Shown: in pieces, positions 1 to 11,316 of the stretch
How positions within the stretch are numbered: the stretch's first letter is position 1
Layout: every line of letters begins with the position of its first letter
From: Trissonchulus latispiculum
Taxonomy: Eukaryota; Nematoda; Enoplea; Enoplida; Ironidae
DNA length: 64,000 bases
Direction: 5' to 3'
Assembly: GCA_030248195.1 (NCBI GenBank)
Contig: JASAND010005314.1
Span: forward strand, 1-64,000
Made by a program: the position numbers and the translations under genes
The notes under the pieces: generated by a model
Told to the model about the DNA's origin: nothing
Database searches by the model: none
What the model saw: only the letters and a program-made list of their open reading frames with translations

Positions 1-519
1 TTCAGCTATTTTAAACAGCTTCTGGGTGGTTTCTTGATAGTGTGAGGCCTTGTTCGTGGCCCGGGAAGAGTAACGACTCCTCCATTATACGAAAAACCGT
101 ATTAGGGCCTGGCATTGCTGACCCGGGAAGGGTAACGACCCCTCCATTACTGACTGATGACCTACCTAAGCTTCCTTAAACTACGTTCCACTGAGATTCT
201 ATTCCATTTTCGTGTCATTTGCGTGCGCGTAATACTATTGTTGTCTTATTCTTCCTATTTACACCAGAACCTATGTCCTAATAATAAGTTTCTGGGGGGC
301 TCACACTAACTGGCAACCTCTGGTAATTGCAGGACAGTTACTTTATACAATGCTTGGACGTTTCGCAGTTCACATCAAGGTTTCACAAACACACCATTCA
401 TAACCAGTACATTAGAAACTCAGATCAATTCCCTCAAGAATCATGATCTACTACAGATTGAGCTTTTCCCGGTCCGTTTTTAGGTTTTATTTTGCCTTTT
501 CCATTACATATTTCATCAA

Positions 520-925
520 ACTTGCTGACCCCCAATTTTAACATTGCAAAACAATCAAATTTGGCTGTTCGCAAAATTAAAAAATTAATTAAAAATTTTT
601 GAAGGCCTAAATTAAAATTCTGCTTCCTACAAATCATCCTTCGAGATCGTGGTTATGATATAATATGGACGTTGAAGTGCTCCGTTTTGTCGTTGGCGAG
701 ATTTCTCTGGCGCACGGAAAAAATCACCACTTTTTCCGTTTCCTATGTTTAACACATGACATACTGACATCAACTTTGAGGTGAAATTACTCGCTAACCG
801 TAAGAGATCCAACCTTCATTTCAAAAACTCGTTAAAATTTACCAATCGGACAACAAAATATGTGAAAATGAGCAAAATCGGAGATGGTAGAAAAATTAGC
901 CAAAAATGGACCCCCCTTAAGCACA
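520..925. repeat. Dispersed repeat copy, about 400 bp (copy 1 of 3)
   Basis: This AT-rich stretch matches 22130-22565 in the same orientation. Shared landmarks in order are 'aaggcctaaat', 'aaaactcgttaaaat', 'aaaatgtgtaaa/aaatatgtgaaa', 'atcggaga' and a terminal 'ggacccccc..ttaagcaca'. A third partial copy lies inverted at about 35915-36000. No coding potential beyond short chance ORFs. Probably a MITE-like dispersed repeat; family not recognised. Confidence 0.6.
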
Positions 926-929
926 TAAA

Positions 930-1105
930 CATAGAGCGAGTGAGCGTACCCCCGTTTCGACTAGGTACTGATTTGCGGGGGTCACTAGGGTCTGATTTGC
1001 GGGGGGGCCGTTAGCGAGCAGAGCATAGTTTTTGCTCTGATAACATAGAGTGTACCTAGTGGCACACTCCTATATTATGTACTCTTGCTTATACTCACCT
1101 GTCTC
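930..1105. repeat. Half copy of the 'AGAGTAC' hairpin element family
   Basis: Contains the family's internal cassettes ('ggtactgatttgcggggg' at ~965 and a second at ~990) followed by a terminal arm with 'gctctgataacatagagtgt', 'cctagtggcacactc' and 'atgtactcttg'. Related ends occur at 23.1, 26.2-27.2, 51.5 and 52.3 kb. Only one arm is visible; the other side adjoins the dispersed repeat at 520-925. Confidence 0.5.
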
Positions 1106-1159
1106 AGCAATGAGGTCAGGGTATGTTTTTTGTTTTTTGTTTGCATGCATACATTAAAC

Positions 1160-1310
1160 AACACATGTGAATGGGACCACAGGGCAGAAACGCTTTTCTA
1201 TTCCTTTTCAATCAGGGGTAAAAAACCTAAAGCTGCAACTAGTATGTCGGTACGCCACTGACGACGCCCGCCGAATACTATTACCAGTCTGGCAGAGTGG
1301 TCAGCGAGTG
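1160..1310 (+). repeat. Left arm of a ~145-bp inverted repeat pair
   Basis: Matches the reverse complement of 5684-5828 at roughly 75-80 % by eye. Conserved blocks are 'ccacagggcagaaacg', 'aaagctgcaa', 'gtacgccactga', 'gacgcccgcc' and 'gtctggcagagtggtcagc'. The arms face each other across 4.4 kb of non-coding DNA. They may be terminal inverted repeats of one element, or two opposed copies of the 3' end of the RT element that follows at 5.9-8.1 kb. Confidence 0.6.
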
Positions 1311-2094
1311 AACGCACCTAACTTGTATGATTGTGTCTGTAGCGCATCGTAGTGAGTGATTCATATGTGTTATCTATCTTATCCTCAGCTTTTTCGGGTA
1401 GCTAGCATGTACAGCGTAATTGCTAACCATGGACATTTTATGCATATGTAATGAAATTACTATTTCTGTCACTATAATTGTTGTCTTATTCAGTAAAAAG
1501 GTGTTTTGCGTCCTTACAGCCTCACCTAGCAACCAGGAATAGGTTATCAAATTAGTATAAGGCGGCCTAATTAAAGATAAACCTAGGCCTTAAGGGAAAG
1601 TTAGTTAAAAAAAGGAACTCAGCTTTTACTGATTGGTTCCAATTGGAGATCTCATGGCCAGTCCAGTATTCTATGTCAGGTAATCACATATAAAAAGGAT
1701 TCGTATCTGTAATTGCCAGTTATTGCCTATATTTGTCTATATGTCTGCCAGAATTGCCTTATAATCTCAACAATTTAATTAATTAACAGGGCTTAGCAAG
1801 TGTGTATTAACCGTATTCATGTGGCAGTATTGAGGCCCTTGAACTACACTAATCAGTAGAATTAATAGGTGTAAAAACCACTTAAAATGTGGGTAATTAA
1901 CCAGGTTATCTCAGCTCTTAGTGCAAGGATTAGGTAGTTAGGTACGTAGAGTAGTAATATCCAACTTTTATTCTCTAGAAAATTACGTAGTTATTGGTAT
2001 GCATATTTTTTATGCAACAATTGCCCTTCCGTTTCTTTTCTAGTTAGACTTAGAGTCTTGGCAAGGAAGGACAATTATTGCTGGGATCAACGGG

Positions 2095-3880
2095 CGGCTT
2101 CCCTTGTCTACGGCCGAAAGGTCAAGTCTAAAAAGAAAGAAAGGGGCCAGGAGACAAGGGAACGCCAAAAAATAATAAACATAAAATCTATTAAATGAAT
2201 TCACAAAACTAACACTTAATATTTGGTTTTTCGTAATAGGCCCCGAGTGGCCGTCATTTTGTACTATTTCGTTTTTTAATTCAGGAAAATTAATTTTTAT
2301 TCAGGGAATTTCCCCTTTGGTTACCTTTACGTGGTAACCAAAAAGTCTGCAAAGTTTCCCAAAATTCAGCTTGGGAAATAAATCAAAATTAGGGTCAGTT
2401 GGAGGGTAATAACTCCATTTTCTCGTTAATCTCCCCTCCAACGGACCAGCCGCGTGGCCAGCCCGAGTTGGGCACACGCTTTATCATAGGGAGCTTCCAG
2501 AAATCTCTCGAGACCCCAATAAAAACCTAAAGAAAGTCCGGCCAGCAAAGGCAAACACCAGTGAGCCAAGTCAGACTCCTTGTCAGCTCACTCGGTTCTT
2601 CGCCGAATTCGTGCCGTCAGCGTTCTGTTCGGAGCCTCGGCCGGAGAGCGGTCGGGTGTTTCCCCCCATGTCTAGCACGTCTCTCCCGTTGCGCCAGCCG
2701 TTTTGGTCGGGAATAAAAGACGTGCTCACCCCGAGTTAGCACTCGAGTTAGGGGCCCTTCGAGCCCACACCGGCTCGAGAGGGATGAGTCTGAGCTTACA
2801 CGACGAACACCACACGATGTGCGGCCAGATGAGCGCACTATGCTCGGCCAGTAATACTCACACCGGGAACGCACTCTAGTGGATTTTTAAAGGTCCCTTT
2901 TGGCGGTAAAAAACTTCACTTTTTGTGGCCTTCGGGCCTTGTTTAAAAATTCAGACTGTGTACAACCAAGCCGACGGCCTCGAATGGCCTTAATGCTCGC
3001 GGGAATAATGAAAGCTGTCCTTAGCCTATGTTTGTAATAATTGCTAAAACAGCAGCAATTATTGTCCCCCATTGGCTTTTACACAAATAAAGCGAAAACA
3101 CACACGGGTGATCACGTGGGAATGGCCATTTCTGGGCCATTCCCGAAATATAACGCACTCTCACGCATTTGTAGTTATTAGTAGGAAGGAGTTCGGTTAG
3201 TATTCTGGGAATTAGCCCCACTGTAGCACTGTTAGGATTATAATTTGTACTGTGCTGTAAAAATGCGGCTCCTCACGTAAACTCCTCCAGTTGAGGTTGT
3301 GAGTGAAGCCAAGTATGCGTGAGGTGTGAATGTTGAGAGAAGGTGTCTGAATATTTGTGTGAGTAACCGTGAATGTATGACTGACACGGTATGCGTGAAA
3401 TTGTATAGGTACGATTGTATGCGTGTTCACCGTCTAGATGAGTGTGTGAAAGTGGTATGTGTGAGCTCGCAGGAATGAGATTACGTTTGCTGTGTGAGTA
3501 TAACTGTATGAATGGGACTGCTCATGTAAACCCCTCGTGGAGGTCTTGAGTATGGGTAATAATTAGTTAAGTTATAATATTAAGTAGTAATTAGGTATAA
3601 CAATCAGAACATACATTGTAAGTAGTCAGCCCATATCATCAGGTTAAGTGTAGAAATAAACTGCTAGTCCTGTGTCAGTTAGTGTTAGTAATTATAGTTC
3701 GTATTAGTAATTATAGTCAGTATTAGTAATTGCGGTTAGTATTGTAATGTCAGTTAGGATTGCTAGTATCTGTTAATATCCGTTGGTATGTGGTGTCCGA
3801 TTCTAGATTGACCCCCAGAGGCCCGCGTAAGTCACCTTATCCAAGGTGCGGGCCCTCTGCAAGAAAGGGTCAATCTACAG
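2095..3880. other. Non-coding block dense in perfect short stem-loops
   Basis: No ORF here looks coding. Exact inverted repeats with short loops: 2101-2109/2152-2160; 2316-2325/2333-2342 (10-bp stem, 7-nt loop); 2355-2362/2371-2378; a UUCG-type hairpin (ggcc-ttcg-ggcc) near 2930; 3036-3045/3054-3063 (10 bp); 3118-3127/3135-3144 (10 bp); and 3805-3814/3867-3876 with further pairing inside. The density looks above chance, so the block may encode a structured RNA or be the body of a non-autonomous element. Function unknown. Confidence 0.45.
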
Positions 3881-4740
3881 TTGTTTAGCCAGGATTCTAG
3901 GCCCTGTTTAGGAAGTTGGTAGCCTCATTTGCATATTGGTCATAATATGGTTTAGGAACCAAATACTAGGTTACTAGCCCAGGTTAAGGTTACAACAGTT
4001 GTTATCAAGTCATGTTTAGGCCTGTAGTGTGGAGAATAGGCCTCAGTTAGTATCAAGTAGTCCGTAGCAAGTAGTAATCGGTAATAATTAGCACTGTACT
4101 GTGTAAGCAGCCATGTTTGTGCCCTAATTACATATGTTATTCATCAACTCTAGCAAATAGGTTACGCATCATATACTGGGTAATACGTAGCAGTTTAGAT
4201 TAGGTCAGTTAGCTATAGTTTAGGTCTGTAGTTGGTACTGAGTAGTGCACGCGTGACTCTATGCCCACGAGAGGCTCGGTCAGAGCCTCATTTGCATACT
4301 TAGCCAAGTAGGCCGGAACGGCCCCAAGCTTGGCCATCCTCGTTCGTTTGGCTCTCAAAAACGTCGGTTTTTATCTGTTTTCAACCTAAAAGGACGGAAT
4401 AACACATTACACGTTACGCAATACACAATTCGGGTCTCGAACCCGCACGTGAAAGCCAATCGGTCCGGTCAATAGTTGCTGGGGTTCTAATCCCCACCAC
4501 CTCTGTTTCTAGTGGGTTTTAACCCATTTAATTCAGGTAGCCAGCCAGATCTCAGTATCAGTGCCTTGCCGGTTGCCTGAAGCTCATTCCAATCAGCTGT
4601 CTAACCAGTGGTCCTGTCGCAGAGTATCAGTTGGTGGAGTCAGAGATTAGACCAGTTCTTACCAGTATCAGTATAAGTATCAGTATCAGTGCAGATCCGG
4701 AAGTAGATCCAGTTGTCAGTATCATCTCGGCTCTCACAAT
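3290..4740. repeat. Low-complexity, non-coding repeat-rich stretch
   Basis: Degenerate GTGTGAGTG-like repeats (3290-3520), then TAGT/TTAG-rich sequence with recurring 'agtattagtaatt' (3640-3770), and 'agtatcagt' repeats (4550-4740). 'CTCATTTGCAT' occurs twice, near 3923 and 4287. A tRNA-like T-arm (tgggg-ttctaat-cccca) sits near 4478-4496, but no full cloverleaf could be drawn. No gene seen. Confidence 0.4.
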
Positions 4741-5204
4741 CGTGTCCTGTTCAGTCATCTAGTAGGTATTTGTTTGAAACCTCTTTGGGTTGCTTCAATA
4801 ACGCAGATCAGCGGAGCGTGCGGCTACTACCTGTCTCATCTTGGGAACTTTGAGTGAAACCTAAAGCCTGTAACTTTGTCAACTTTTAAATCCAAAACAT
4901 TATGTTCAGTGACAGTACAGCTTACGTTTTGATCCTCACCACCGAAACCTCCCTCTAAACCGATTGACGCTTTATTCACTGTCTTGTACCTAACTTAATC
5001 TTAAGATAATCATCTGAGGAAGCCGATCCGACATTTCCGGACTTAACCGACACTCTTCCAGCCTGTAATTGTCCTTATCCATTTTAGAGACGGAACACTT
5101 CTCAAAATTCAGTTATTCTGGGCAGTCAATTACACGGAGACGCCAGAGCAAAGCCAACCTCGCACCCACCCGATTCGGATTATAAAAGGTGTTAACTAGC
5201 ATAT

Positions 5205-5230
5205 ATTGTGTGTGTGTGTGTGTGTGTGTT
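5205..5230. repeat. (TG)n microsatellite
   Basis: About twelve TG dinucleotides in an uninterrupted run. It is surrounded by non-coding DNA between the inverted repeat arms. Confidence 0.9.
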
Positions 5231-5683
5231 CCCAAGAGTTACTGTACTACTGTACGGGACAGAGTCACAGTAGAGGCTAGACGGATACAAAGGCATGTAA
5301 TGTTTTGCCTACCGTACTGGCTAGGGATCACAGGTGAAGCAAGAACCGTAGTCGAGGGATCCGGTCCCAGGCGATTCGATTGGTCGTTGGGATCAGGTTC
5401 GTTCGGATTCGACTGATTAGCAGTTCCACTGGGATTAATCAGCAGGATAACCAAGCTAAGAATTACGCGCTGACTGATCAAAAACATGATGTTTCGCTAG
5501 AACATAAAGGTACAATTAACACATTGCATATACTGTAGTAGAGTTTAGATGTACAAATATGACAAATATTTAAACGTATATGAGGGGGTAACATGAGAAT
5601 TTCATTTAGGTTGACATGGGAATTTTAGCTTACATGTATATACATACATTATGTTCGGTTAGTAGTGAAAATCATTTGCTGAC

Positions 5684-5828
5684 CACTCTGCCAGACTGAT
5701 ATAGGTGAGGGCGGGCGTCATCAGTGGCGTACCCTTCACCTATTGCAGCTTTTGTACTTTTAATTCCCCCATGAAAGTTATAGAAAAACGTTTCTGCCCT
5801 GTGGTCTTCCATTCACACGTGTGGTTAC
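5684..5828 (-). repeat. Right arm of a ~145-bp inverted repeat pair
   Basis: Reverse-complement partner of 1160-1310, including 'gctgaccactctgccagac', 'ggcgggcgtcatcagtggcg' and 'cgtttctgccctgtggtc'. It lies about 70 bp beyond the stop codon of the reverse-transcriptase ORF (5901), so it could be the 3' flank of that retroelement. Confidence 0.6.
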
Positions 5829-5900
5829 ACATGGATGATTACACAAAGTGCTATACTTATATATCAAACATTAAGCATTGGATAATATACAAAGATGTAA

Positions 5901-8090
5901 TTACATGACATTATTACTAATTTCAGAAAAGATTTCTTCAATTACACAATTATATTTAATATTTAATTCCTTATTCCTAATGCATTTTTGCAGAAGTGCA
6001 AATACAATATTAATAGGGTAATCTTTAGATTTAATCATTCTAACAAATTTGACACATGCATTAACAAATCCGTTCTTAGTTATCGCAGCATATCTAGCAA
6101 ACTCGTTGTAAACCGCATTATGTTTACAACTGAGGCTAATGTTGCTTTCATAACTAGGAAACCTTATAGATGTAAAATTAAAATTATCTCTTTTGTCATA
6201 AATGTCAGTAACAAACTTATTATTAATTACTGATATTTTAATATCTAATACGTCTGCAACTTGATTACTGTTATTCATTTTATTTAAAGTTAAACATGTA
6301 GGATATATATCTGGGGTGACCTGATTAGCATGGTTATGATCATTAAGGAAAGTCATATCGTCCTGATACCTATAAGCCTGTTTAAGTTTCTCTAAAGACT
6401 TAAATTCCTTATTTTTATAAAGATTAGTAGTATAGTTATATTCATAAGATAGAAGAGTTAAATTAGCTATAAAAGGTGCTGCATTGGTTCCCATCGGGAT
6501 ACCAATTTCTTGCTTGCATATAATATCTCCTAGAACAAAGTAGCAGCTATTCAGCAACCATCTTAACATATCCATAATAGTATCCTTTCCGGCAAGGATT
6601 CCTTTGTTAGTATTTAATCCCCAAGCTGCCGATCTTTCATACAAAATTAGTTTACGATTAGATTTACCAAACGCAATGTTACATACTGATTCAAGGGAAG
6701 TTAAAATTTCAGGATGGGGTAGAGACGTATACAGTTGTCCGAAATCGTAAGTATTAACAGTTCGAGCTCTGCTATTACGATTTAAACCATGTATATCGTT
6801 TAGGATATTACTATTACTGTTAATAATCCAGAATGGGTTATAAACTCGTGAGTATCTAGTAACTGCACTAGTATAACATTTAACAGAATGTTGTATTCTC
6901 CTAAGTGCATGACCTAGTCTTATAGATAAAGGAGTAGTACAGCTGTTGGCGCTTGCAATTATAGTTCTGAAACCAATAGGCGATTTATGGAATTTAGGAA
7001 TAATCTGAATAAAGGGTAAATTAAGATTATTATCAGGAACATTTATACCAAACTTTACACATTCACTCCTTAATTTATTGATAATGTTATCTGCGTTATC
7101 ATTAACTAGCGTGTAAGTATTAGTTATATCAAATAATCCTATTTCTTTGAGTAAACGATATACATAAAACTGTTTACATATTATAGCGAAATTTTGTGCG
7201 GCTTTATCCACGACGGTGAATACAAACCTTTCATGCAATTGTGAAATTAAATGGTTTATATTTTTCGGAATAACAGTATAGTTTAAATTAATACTTCTAC
7301 ATCGCTGATTAAGTATGTTTGTGACGGAATCTAATATAGATTGTTTCCACAAGTGATATTCATATGTACATCCTAATTTAAGTTTATCTGTTAAGTAACA
7401 TATATAATTATCAAGTGCAGTAGAGATATTATTAACCACCTCCTTGGCATTGGGAGGCTTGCGTGGTCTAAATTTAGTACCTTTACTTAATAAGTTACGA
7501 ATATGTATATTGTCTATAACTTGTAGATTACCGGTGATAATGTGCCCATAGTGTGAATCTTTGTGTACAGAATTATGGCAATCACAGGTAAATGTGAAAT
7601 TATTAATATCTATTTCTTGTAACACAACAGTGCTAGCTGTTTGTCTGTAATTAAAGAATAGAGAAGAGATAGGTTTATCGTAGCTAAATATTATCCTAGG
7701 TTCGCTATATTGGACGGGAATATCTTTGGGAAAGGCGTTATTGACACAAGTAGAATTGAATAATCTAGAAAATTGTATTGAGTCTACTAAAGGATTGGAA
7801 TATCTAAGGAATAGCTTAGCTTTATTATTCTTATTAGACTTATTGGTTCGTACATTGCAAATACATAACTTATATTTACACAAATCATATAAGATACTGT
7901 CTATATTGTTATTAACTGAATCATGTATATGCATATATAATCTAGTTAATAAATGTTTATTTAAATTAAAAACGGAAGCTATAATCTCTTTATAAAAACA
8001 CTTAGGATTAATGTTATATAAGTCGCGTAAGTAATTATATAAACAGTTTATATCTATATTTATTCTTCTTTCTTTTCTGCATTTCTGCAT
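5901..8090 (-). CDS. Reverse transcriptase of a retroelement, class uncertain (Penelope-like candidate)
   Basis: A single uninterrupted 729-codon ORF on the minus strand, unusually intact for this window. Visible RT motifs in order: a VVDKAAQNFAIICKQFY block (~265-281), PKFHKSPIGFRTI (~336-348), TYDFGQLYTSLPH (the first catalytic Asp region, ~415-427), QEIGIPMGTNAAPFIANL (the primer-grip/box region, ~507-524) and YQDD (the catalytic pair) near 560. A DCHNS..HGHII block precedes the RT core. No integrase, RNase H, AP endonuclease or GIY-YIG domain is obvious within the ORF. The same motif set occurs in a widespread invertebrate RT family whose placement I cannot fix. The product would copy element RNA into DNA. 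The start at 8090 is uncertain; a C-run-rich stretch lies just upstream at 8091-8140. Confidence 0.8.
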   Translation of the reverse strand: MQKCRKERRINIDINCLYNYLRDLYNINPKCFYKEIIASVFNLNKHLLTRLYMHIHDSVNNNIDSILYDLCKYKLCICNVRTNKSNKNNKAKLFLRYSNPLVDSIQFSRLFNSTCVNNAFPKDIPVQYSEPRIIFSYDKPISSLFFNYRQTASTVVLQEIDINNFTFTCDCHNSVHKDSHYGHIITGNLQVIDNIHIRNLLSKGTKFRPRKPPNAKEVVNNISTALDNYICYLTDKLKLGCTYEYHLWKQSILDSVTNILNQRCRSINLNYTVIPKNINHLISQLHERFVFTVVDKAAQNFAIICKQFYVYRLLKEIGLFDITNTYTLVNDNADNIINKLRSECVKFGINVPDNNLNLPFIQIIPKFHKSPIGFRTIIASANSCTTPLSIRLGHALRRIQHSVKCYTSAVTRYSRVYNPFWIINSNSNILNDIHGLNRNSRARTVNTYDFGQLYTSLPHPEILTSLESVCNIAFGKSNRKLILYERSAAWGLNTNKGILAGKDTIMDMLRWLLNSCYFVLGDIICKQEIGIPMGTNAAPFIANLTLLSYEYNYTTNLYKNKEFKSLEKLKQAYRYQDDMTFLNDHNHANQVTPDIYPTCLTLNKMNNSNQVADVLDIKISVINNKFVTDIYDKRDNFNFTSIRFPSYESNISLSCKHNAVYNEFARYAAITKNGFVNACVKFVRMIKSKDYPINIVFALLQKCIRNKELNIKYNCVIEEIFSEISNNVM

Positions 8091-8636
8091 GACCCCCCCC
8101 CAGACCTGGGGGGACCCCCCAGACTCCCCCCCAGAAATTTTTGCCTAATAAAAAGCCAGGCCAAGGTGCCAGGAGGAGTCACAGCGCCTAGTTGACATCA
8201 CGATAGCTGATGTCTCCTTCTTGTTAAGAAAATGCTCCGTTGGCCTCAGTGTTGGCATGTCTGGCGGCTAGCTCGAAGAGCAGCAGATAGCACAAGTCTT
8301 CGATGAAAAATCTATGGCAATAATTGTCTGCACCAAAGTGAGATGAATTCCAAATAGGCTATCCAACTACGTATATAGCCTAATAAGGGTGGATACAGCG
8401 ATTGAGTTCTCGCTGTTCTATCGGTCCTTCCTGAAAATCAGTTGTCCGTCTTATTTCTCCTTTTATAATAAGAGCAGAACAAGGATTTTGAAGACCGCAA
8501 TAACCCCCTAAATTGTGTTTTATTTTGAATGGCTTAATTTCCTGGTAGCAACCTTTAAGAGCTTAGGTATAATCGGTAAAACAATGAGTTTATAGCGAAA
8601 AACCGAAGTGCATGCGCAGCTAACAGAACTAAACAT
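8091..8636. other. Gap: C-run stretch and unassigned DNA upstream of the RT ORF
   Basis: 8091-8145 alternates C-runs with 'cagacc/cagact' and looks like the C-rich cassettes seen elsewhere in this window's MITEs. The rest shows no coding potential, clear repeat or RNA gene. The last eight bases are the left target-site duplication of the hAT element that follows. Confidence 0.4.
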
Positions 8637-9722
8637 CAGGGTTTTTTTTGGTTACGGACAAGTGTGCATTTTTTGTGCATTTTTAAAAAATAGTGTGCAT
8701 TTTGGAAAAAATGTGTGCATTTTTTAAAAATTGCTTATTTTGAACTATAACGTACATTTTTGGCCGTAATTTTGTGTTCTACGCATTTTTGACTTCAACT
8801 GGAATCCCACGCTTTAGTTGATGTTTTGATGACTATTTTAAATCTTAACTGGTTAGCACACGTATACTGATATTTAGGCAAATGCAGAACTATACAAACT
8901 AACGTATATAGGTGTCGGGTTTTGACATCTGCAATGCTGTGAACCTATTAAGCGCAAAATTGTGAATAACATAAAATCAACATAGGATTGTCAATTTGAT
9001 GCCAAATTTACTTATACAATTCAAGAATTTCTTCAAGGTAACGATAAAATCCGAGCTGAAATTACGTATTGGTGTAATTCAGCCCTGTTCTGCGGGTAGC
9101 CATTTAATATATACATCTAACATATATATACATAATGCAGAAATTAGATTGAAAGTCGACGCCGGGGAGGTCTGGGGGCGGAGTTCCCCAGAAGTTGGGA
9201 GTTTTTTGGAATTTTGAACACGAAAGAAATTTTTATGAACAACTTCTTACCATTTTAACAGATTAACAAACGGCAATAAGAGAGCTAGCATTGCACACGT
9301 CGAACCGTTGTAGAGGAAGAAAATGTAAAGAAATGCTTTAAGAAAAATTGGCTTAATCCAGCGTTTTATTTTTGACGATGAAGGAACGCACACTAGTATA
9401 AATATATACTTACAATCTAAAGCAAAAATATTTCAATAATTAGTGGCTTTAGTGAGGAAGAATAAAACAAAGAAAGGTTGTAGCGACGTTGCCATGACCG
9501 AAAAATAGTACGTAAGAAAAAGCGGGGGTCTGGGGGCGGCAGCCCCCAGCTAAAAGCTAGAGCTTTTTTTAAAATTTAAAGCACTTTGGAAATTTTCTAG
9601 AGCATTTTGTGGTTAGCGGAATCAAAATTTGACTGTGCATTTATGTGTGCATTTTTAAATTCGAGTGTGCATTTTGGAAAAAAGTGTGCATATGCACATT
9701 AAAATGCACAAAAAAAACCCTG
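8637..9722. mobile_element. Non-autonomous hAT-type element, 1086 bp, with 8-bp target duplication
   Basis: Ends read CAGGGTTTTTTTT and AAAAAAAACCCTG. They are flanked by a perfect 8-bp direct repeat, ctaaacat, at 8629-8636 and 9723-9730. The termini carry repeated 'gtgtgcatttt' blocks in inverted orientation at both ends (8670-8730 and 9630-9700). CAGGG termini and 8-bp duplications are typical of hAT transposons. No transposase is encoded. Two internal G-rich hairpin cassettes (about 9160-9200 and 9520-9562, form gggggtctgggggcgg..ccccc) also occur at 41.9, 58.9, 59.2 and 63.1-63.6 kb. It would depend on a transposase supplied elsewhere. Confidence 0.85.
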
Positions 9723-9730
9723 CTAAACAT

Positions 9731-11316
9731 CGTAATTCTAGAACGCTAGTTTATCAAAAACAGCACAGTTTCGTCACGTTCGGAAAAGAAGTGGTCTTCG
9801 AGTAAACTAATGTATCGTTCTACCTGAACTGATAAAAGTTTGAGAAAACATACATAGTTGAAAACAACAGAAAAACTAAAATAGCTTGAATGGTTTATCG
9901 ACGCTCTCTGTCTCTCCAATGGAATTAGTTGATCCGTTTCCAAGCTTTGTCGTTACAACATTCTGTCCTCTCGCTCAGAACTAGCATTTTGTGCCGGTGT
10001 TGGCCGATCCACTTCTGATGTTGGCCCATTTTATGCAATATGCATACTTCTCAGAGTTTGATCCTATCACCGTTTTTCTCAGCTCATTGAGAACTTTCGA
10101 ATGTAACCGTTTGAGCCCACGTCGAGGACAGTAACACATTAAATCAAAACTACATAAGTTTTGTATTGGATGAGGAGTTTTCAACTACATACGTATATAT
10201 TTGCAAAACATTGTGTGAGCTTAATTTTAAGGGGGTCTAAATTGCCCATCGTCATACCCTGACAGGCTGTGCCGTCTTAATGTCACACGTAGATCGGCTT
10301 TGCAGCCAAATAATCAGGAACAAATCCCATGGCTTCCACAATATTACTGCTGCTTGAGTTAAGTCCGACCTCAAATTTGCTAAAAATGAAGTGAGAACCC
10401 GAGAAGTGACGAGTAGGTAGAACCCAGCCCCCCTCACTGACAAGTGCCAAGCTGCAACTCTGGAAGTTTACTATTTTGAATTGATCAACATTTTCTTTTT
10501 CCTAAACCCGGAAGAGGGATTCCCCCCGTTCTATAACCCTCGACGTATACGCCTGCTAACAGATTAGATTTCATTTTTAGATAATTGTCGCAAAGAGCAA
10601 TATATTTTAACATTAAGAAGAAAATTAAAAGTTGGATTGCCTTTCATTAAATCAGTACTAGACGGCGTTTCTTACGTAACGTACATATTATGTTTCGTAC
10701 GTAGCTGTCTACGTACGCACGCGCATACGTAGCCTGTTGGCAAGAATCCACTGTCGGTTTAATACTATACATAGATGATTCGGTGTTCCTACACTATTTG
10801 AAATTTTCAGAAAATATTCAAGACCCTAGTTTTATAGCTATCCAACTGGCAACATTGCTTGTGTTTTGCATAGTTGTTTTTTGACGGCAGCTGTTTTATT
10901 AGAATATACAAACAATATATGCCTTTTGGCTGTTTTTGGTAGTTTGCTCATGAAGCGTTCAGATTTTTAGTTTAAAGTTTAGCTAGTTTTTAAATAAATT
11001 TAAGTAGGATCTACCGTTTTGTAGGTATTTGAATTTTTGAATGTCGTTAGATTTGAAAGATGTGTAGCGAATAAAATACGAGTTTATGAAGAGCTAAATC
11101 TAACATGAAAATTTTTACATAGTTGTTTTAAGGTCAGATCCAAAATTCCTTTTTGCCATACGTATGAAAAAAAGTCGCATACGTAGAACAACTACACTCG
11201 TATTTATGACACATTTGAATTAGCTTACGTTTGCGTAATTAGAATTTGTAGAATCTCTTTGCATACATATATTATATAATTATGATTGCTATGTCGTGCT
11301 TCTATGTAATGTACAG
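9731..11316. other. Gap: intron or intergenic DNA upstream of the RRM exon
   Basis: No exon with an RNP2-like motif or other coding signature was recognised, although the RRM gene must have 5' exons somewhere upstream. Short palindromic 'acgtacg' runs occur at 10675-10730. The short ORFs here look like chance. Confidence 0.4.

Noticed and set aside
4432..4505. Possible tRNA gene
   Set aside because: A good T-arm and box-B-like sequence exist, but no acceptor, D or anticodon arm could be paired around it on either strand.
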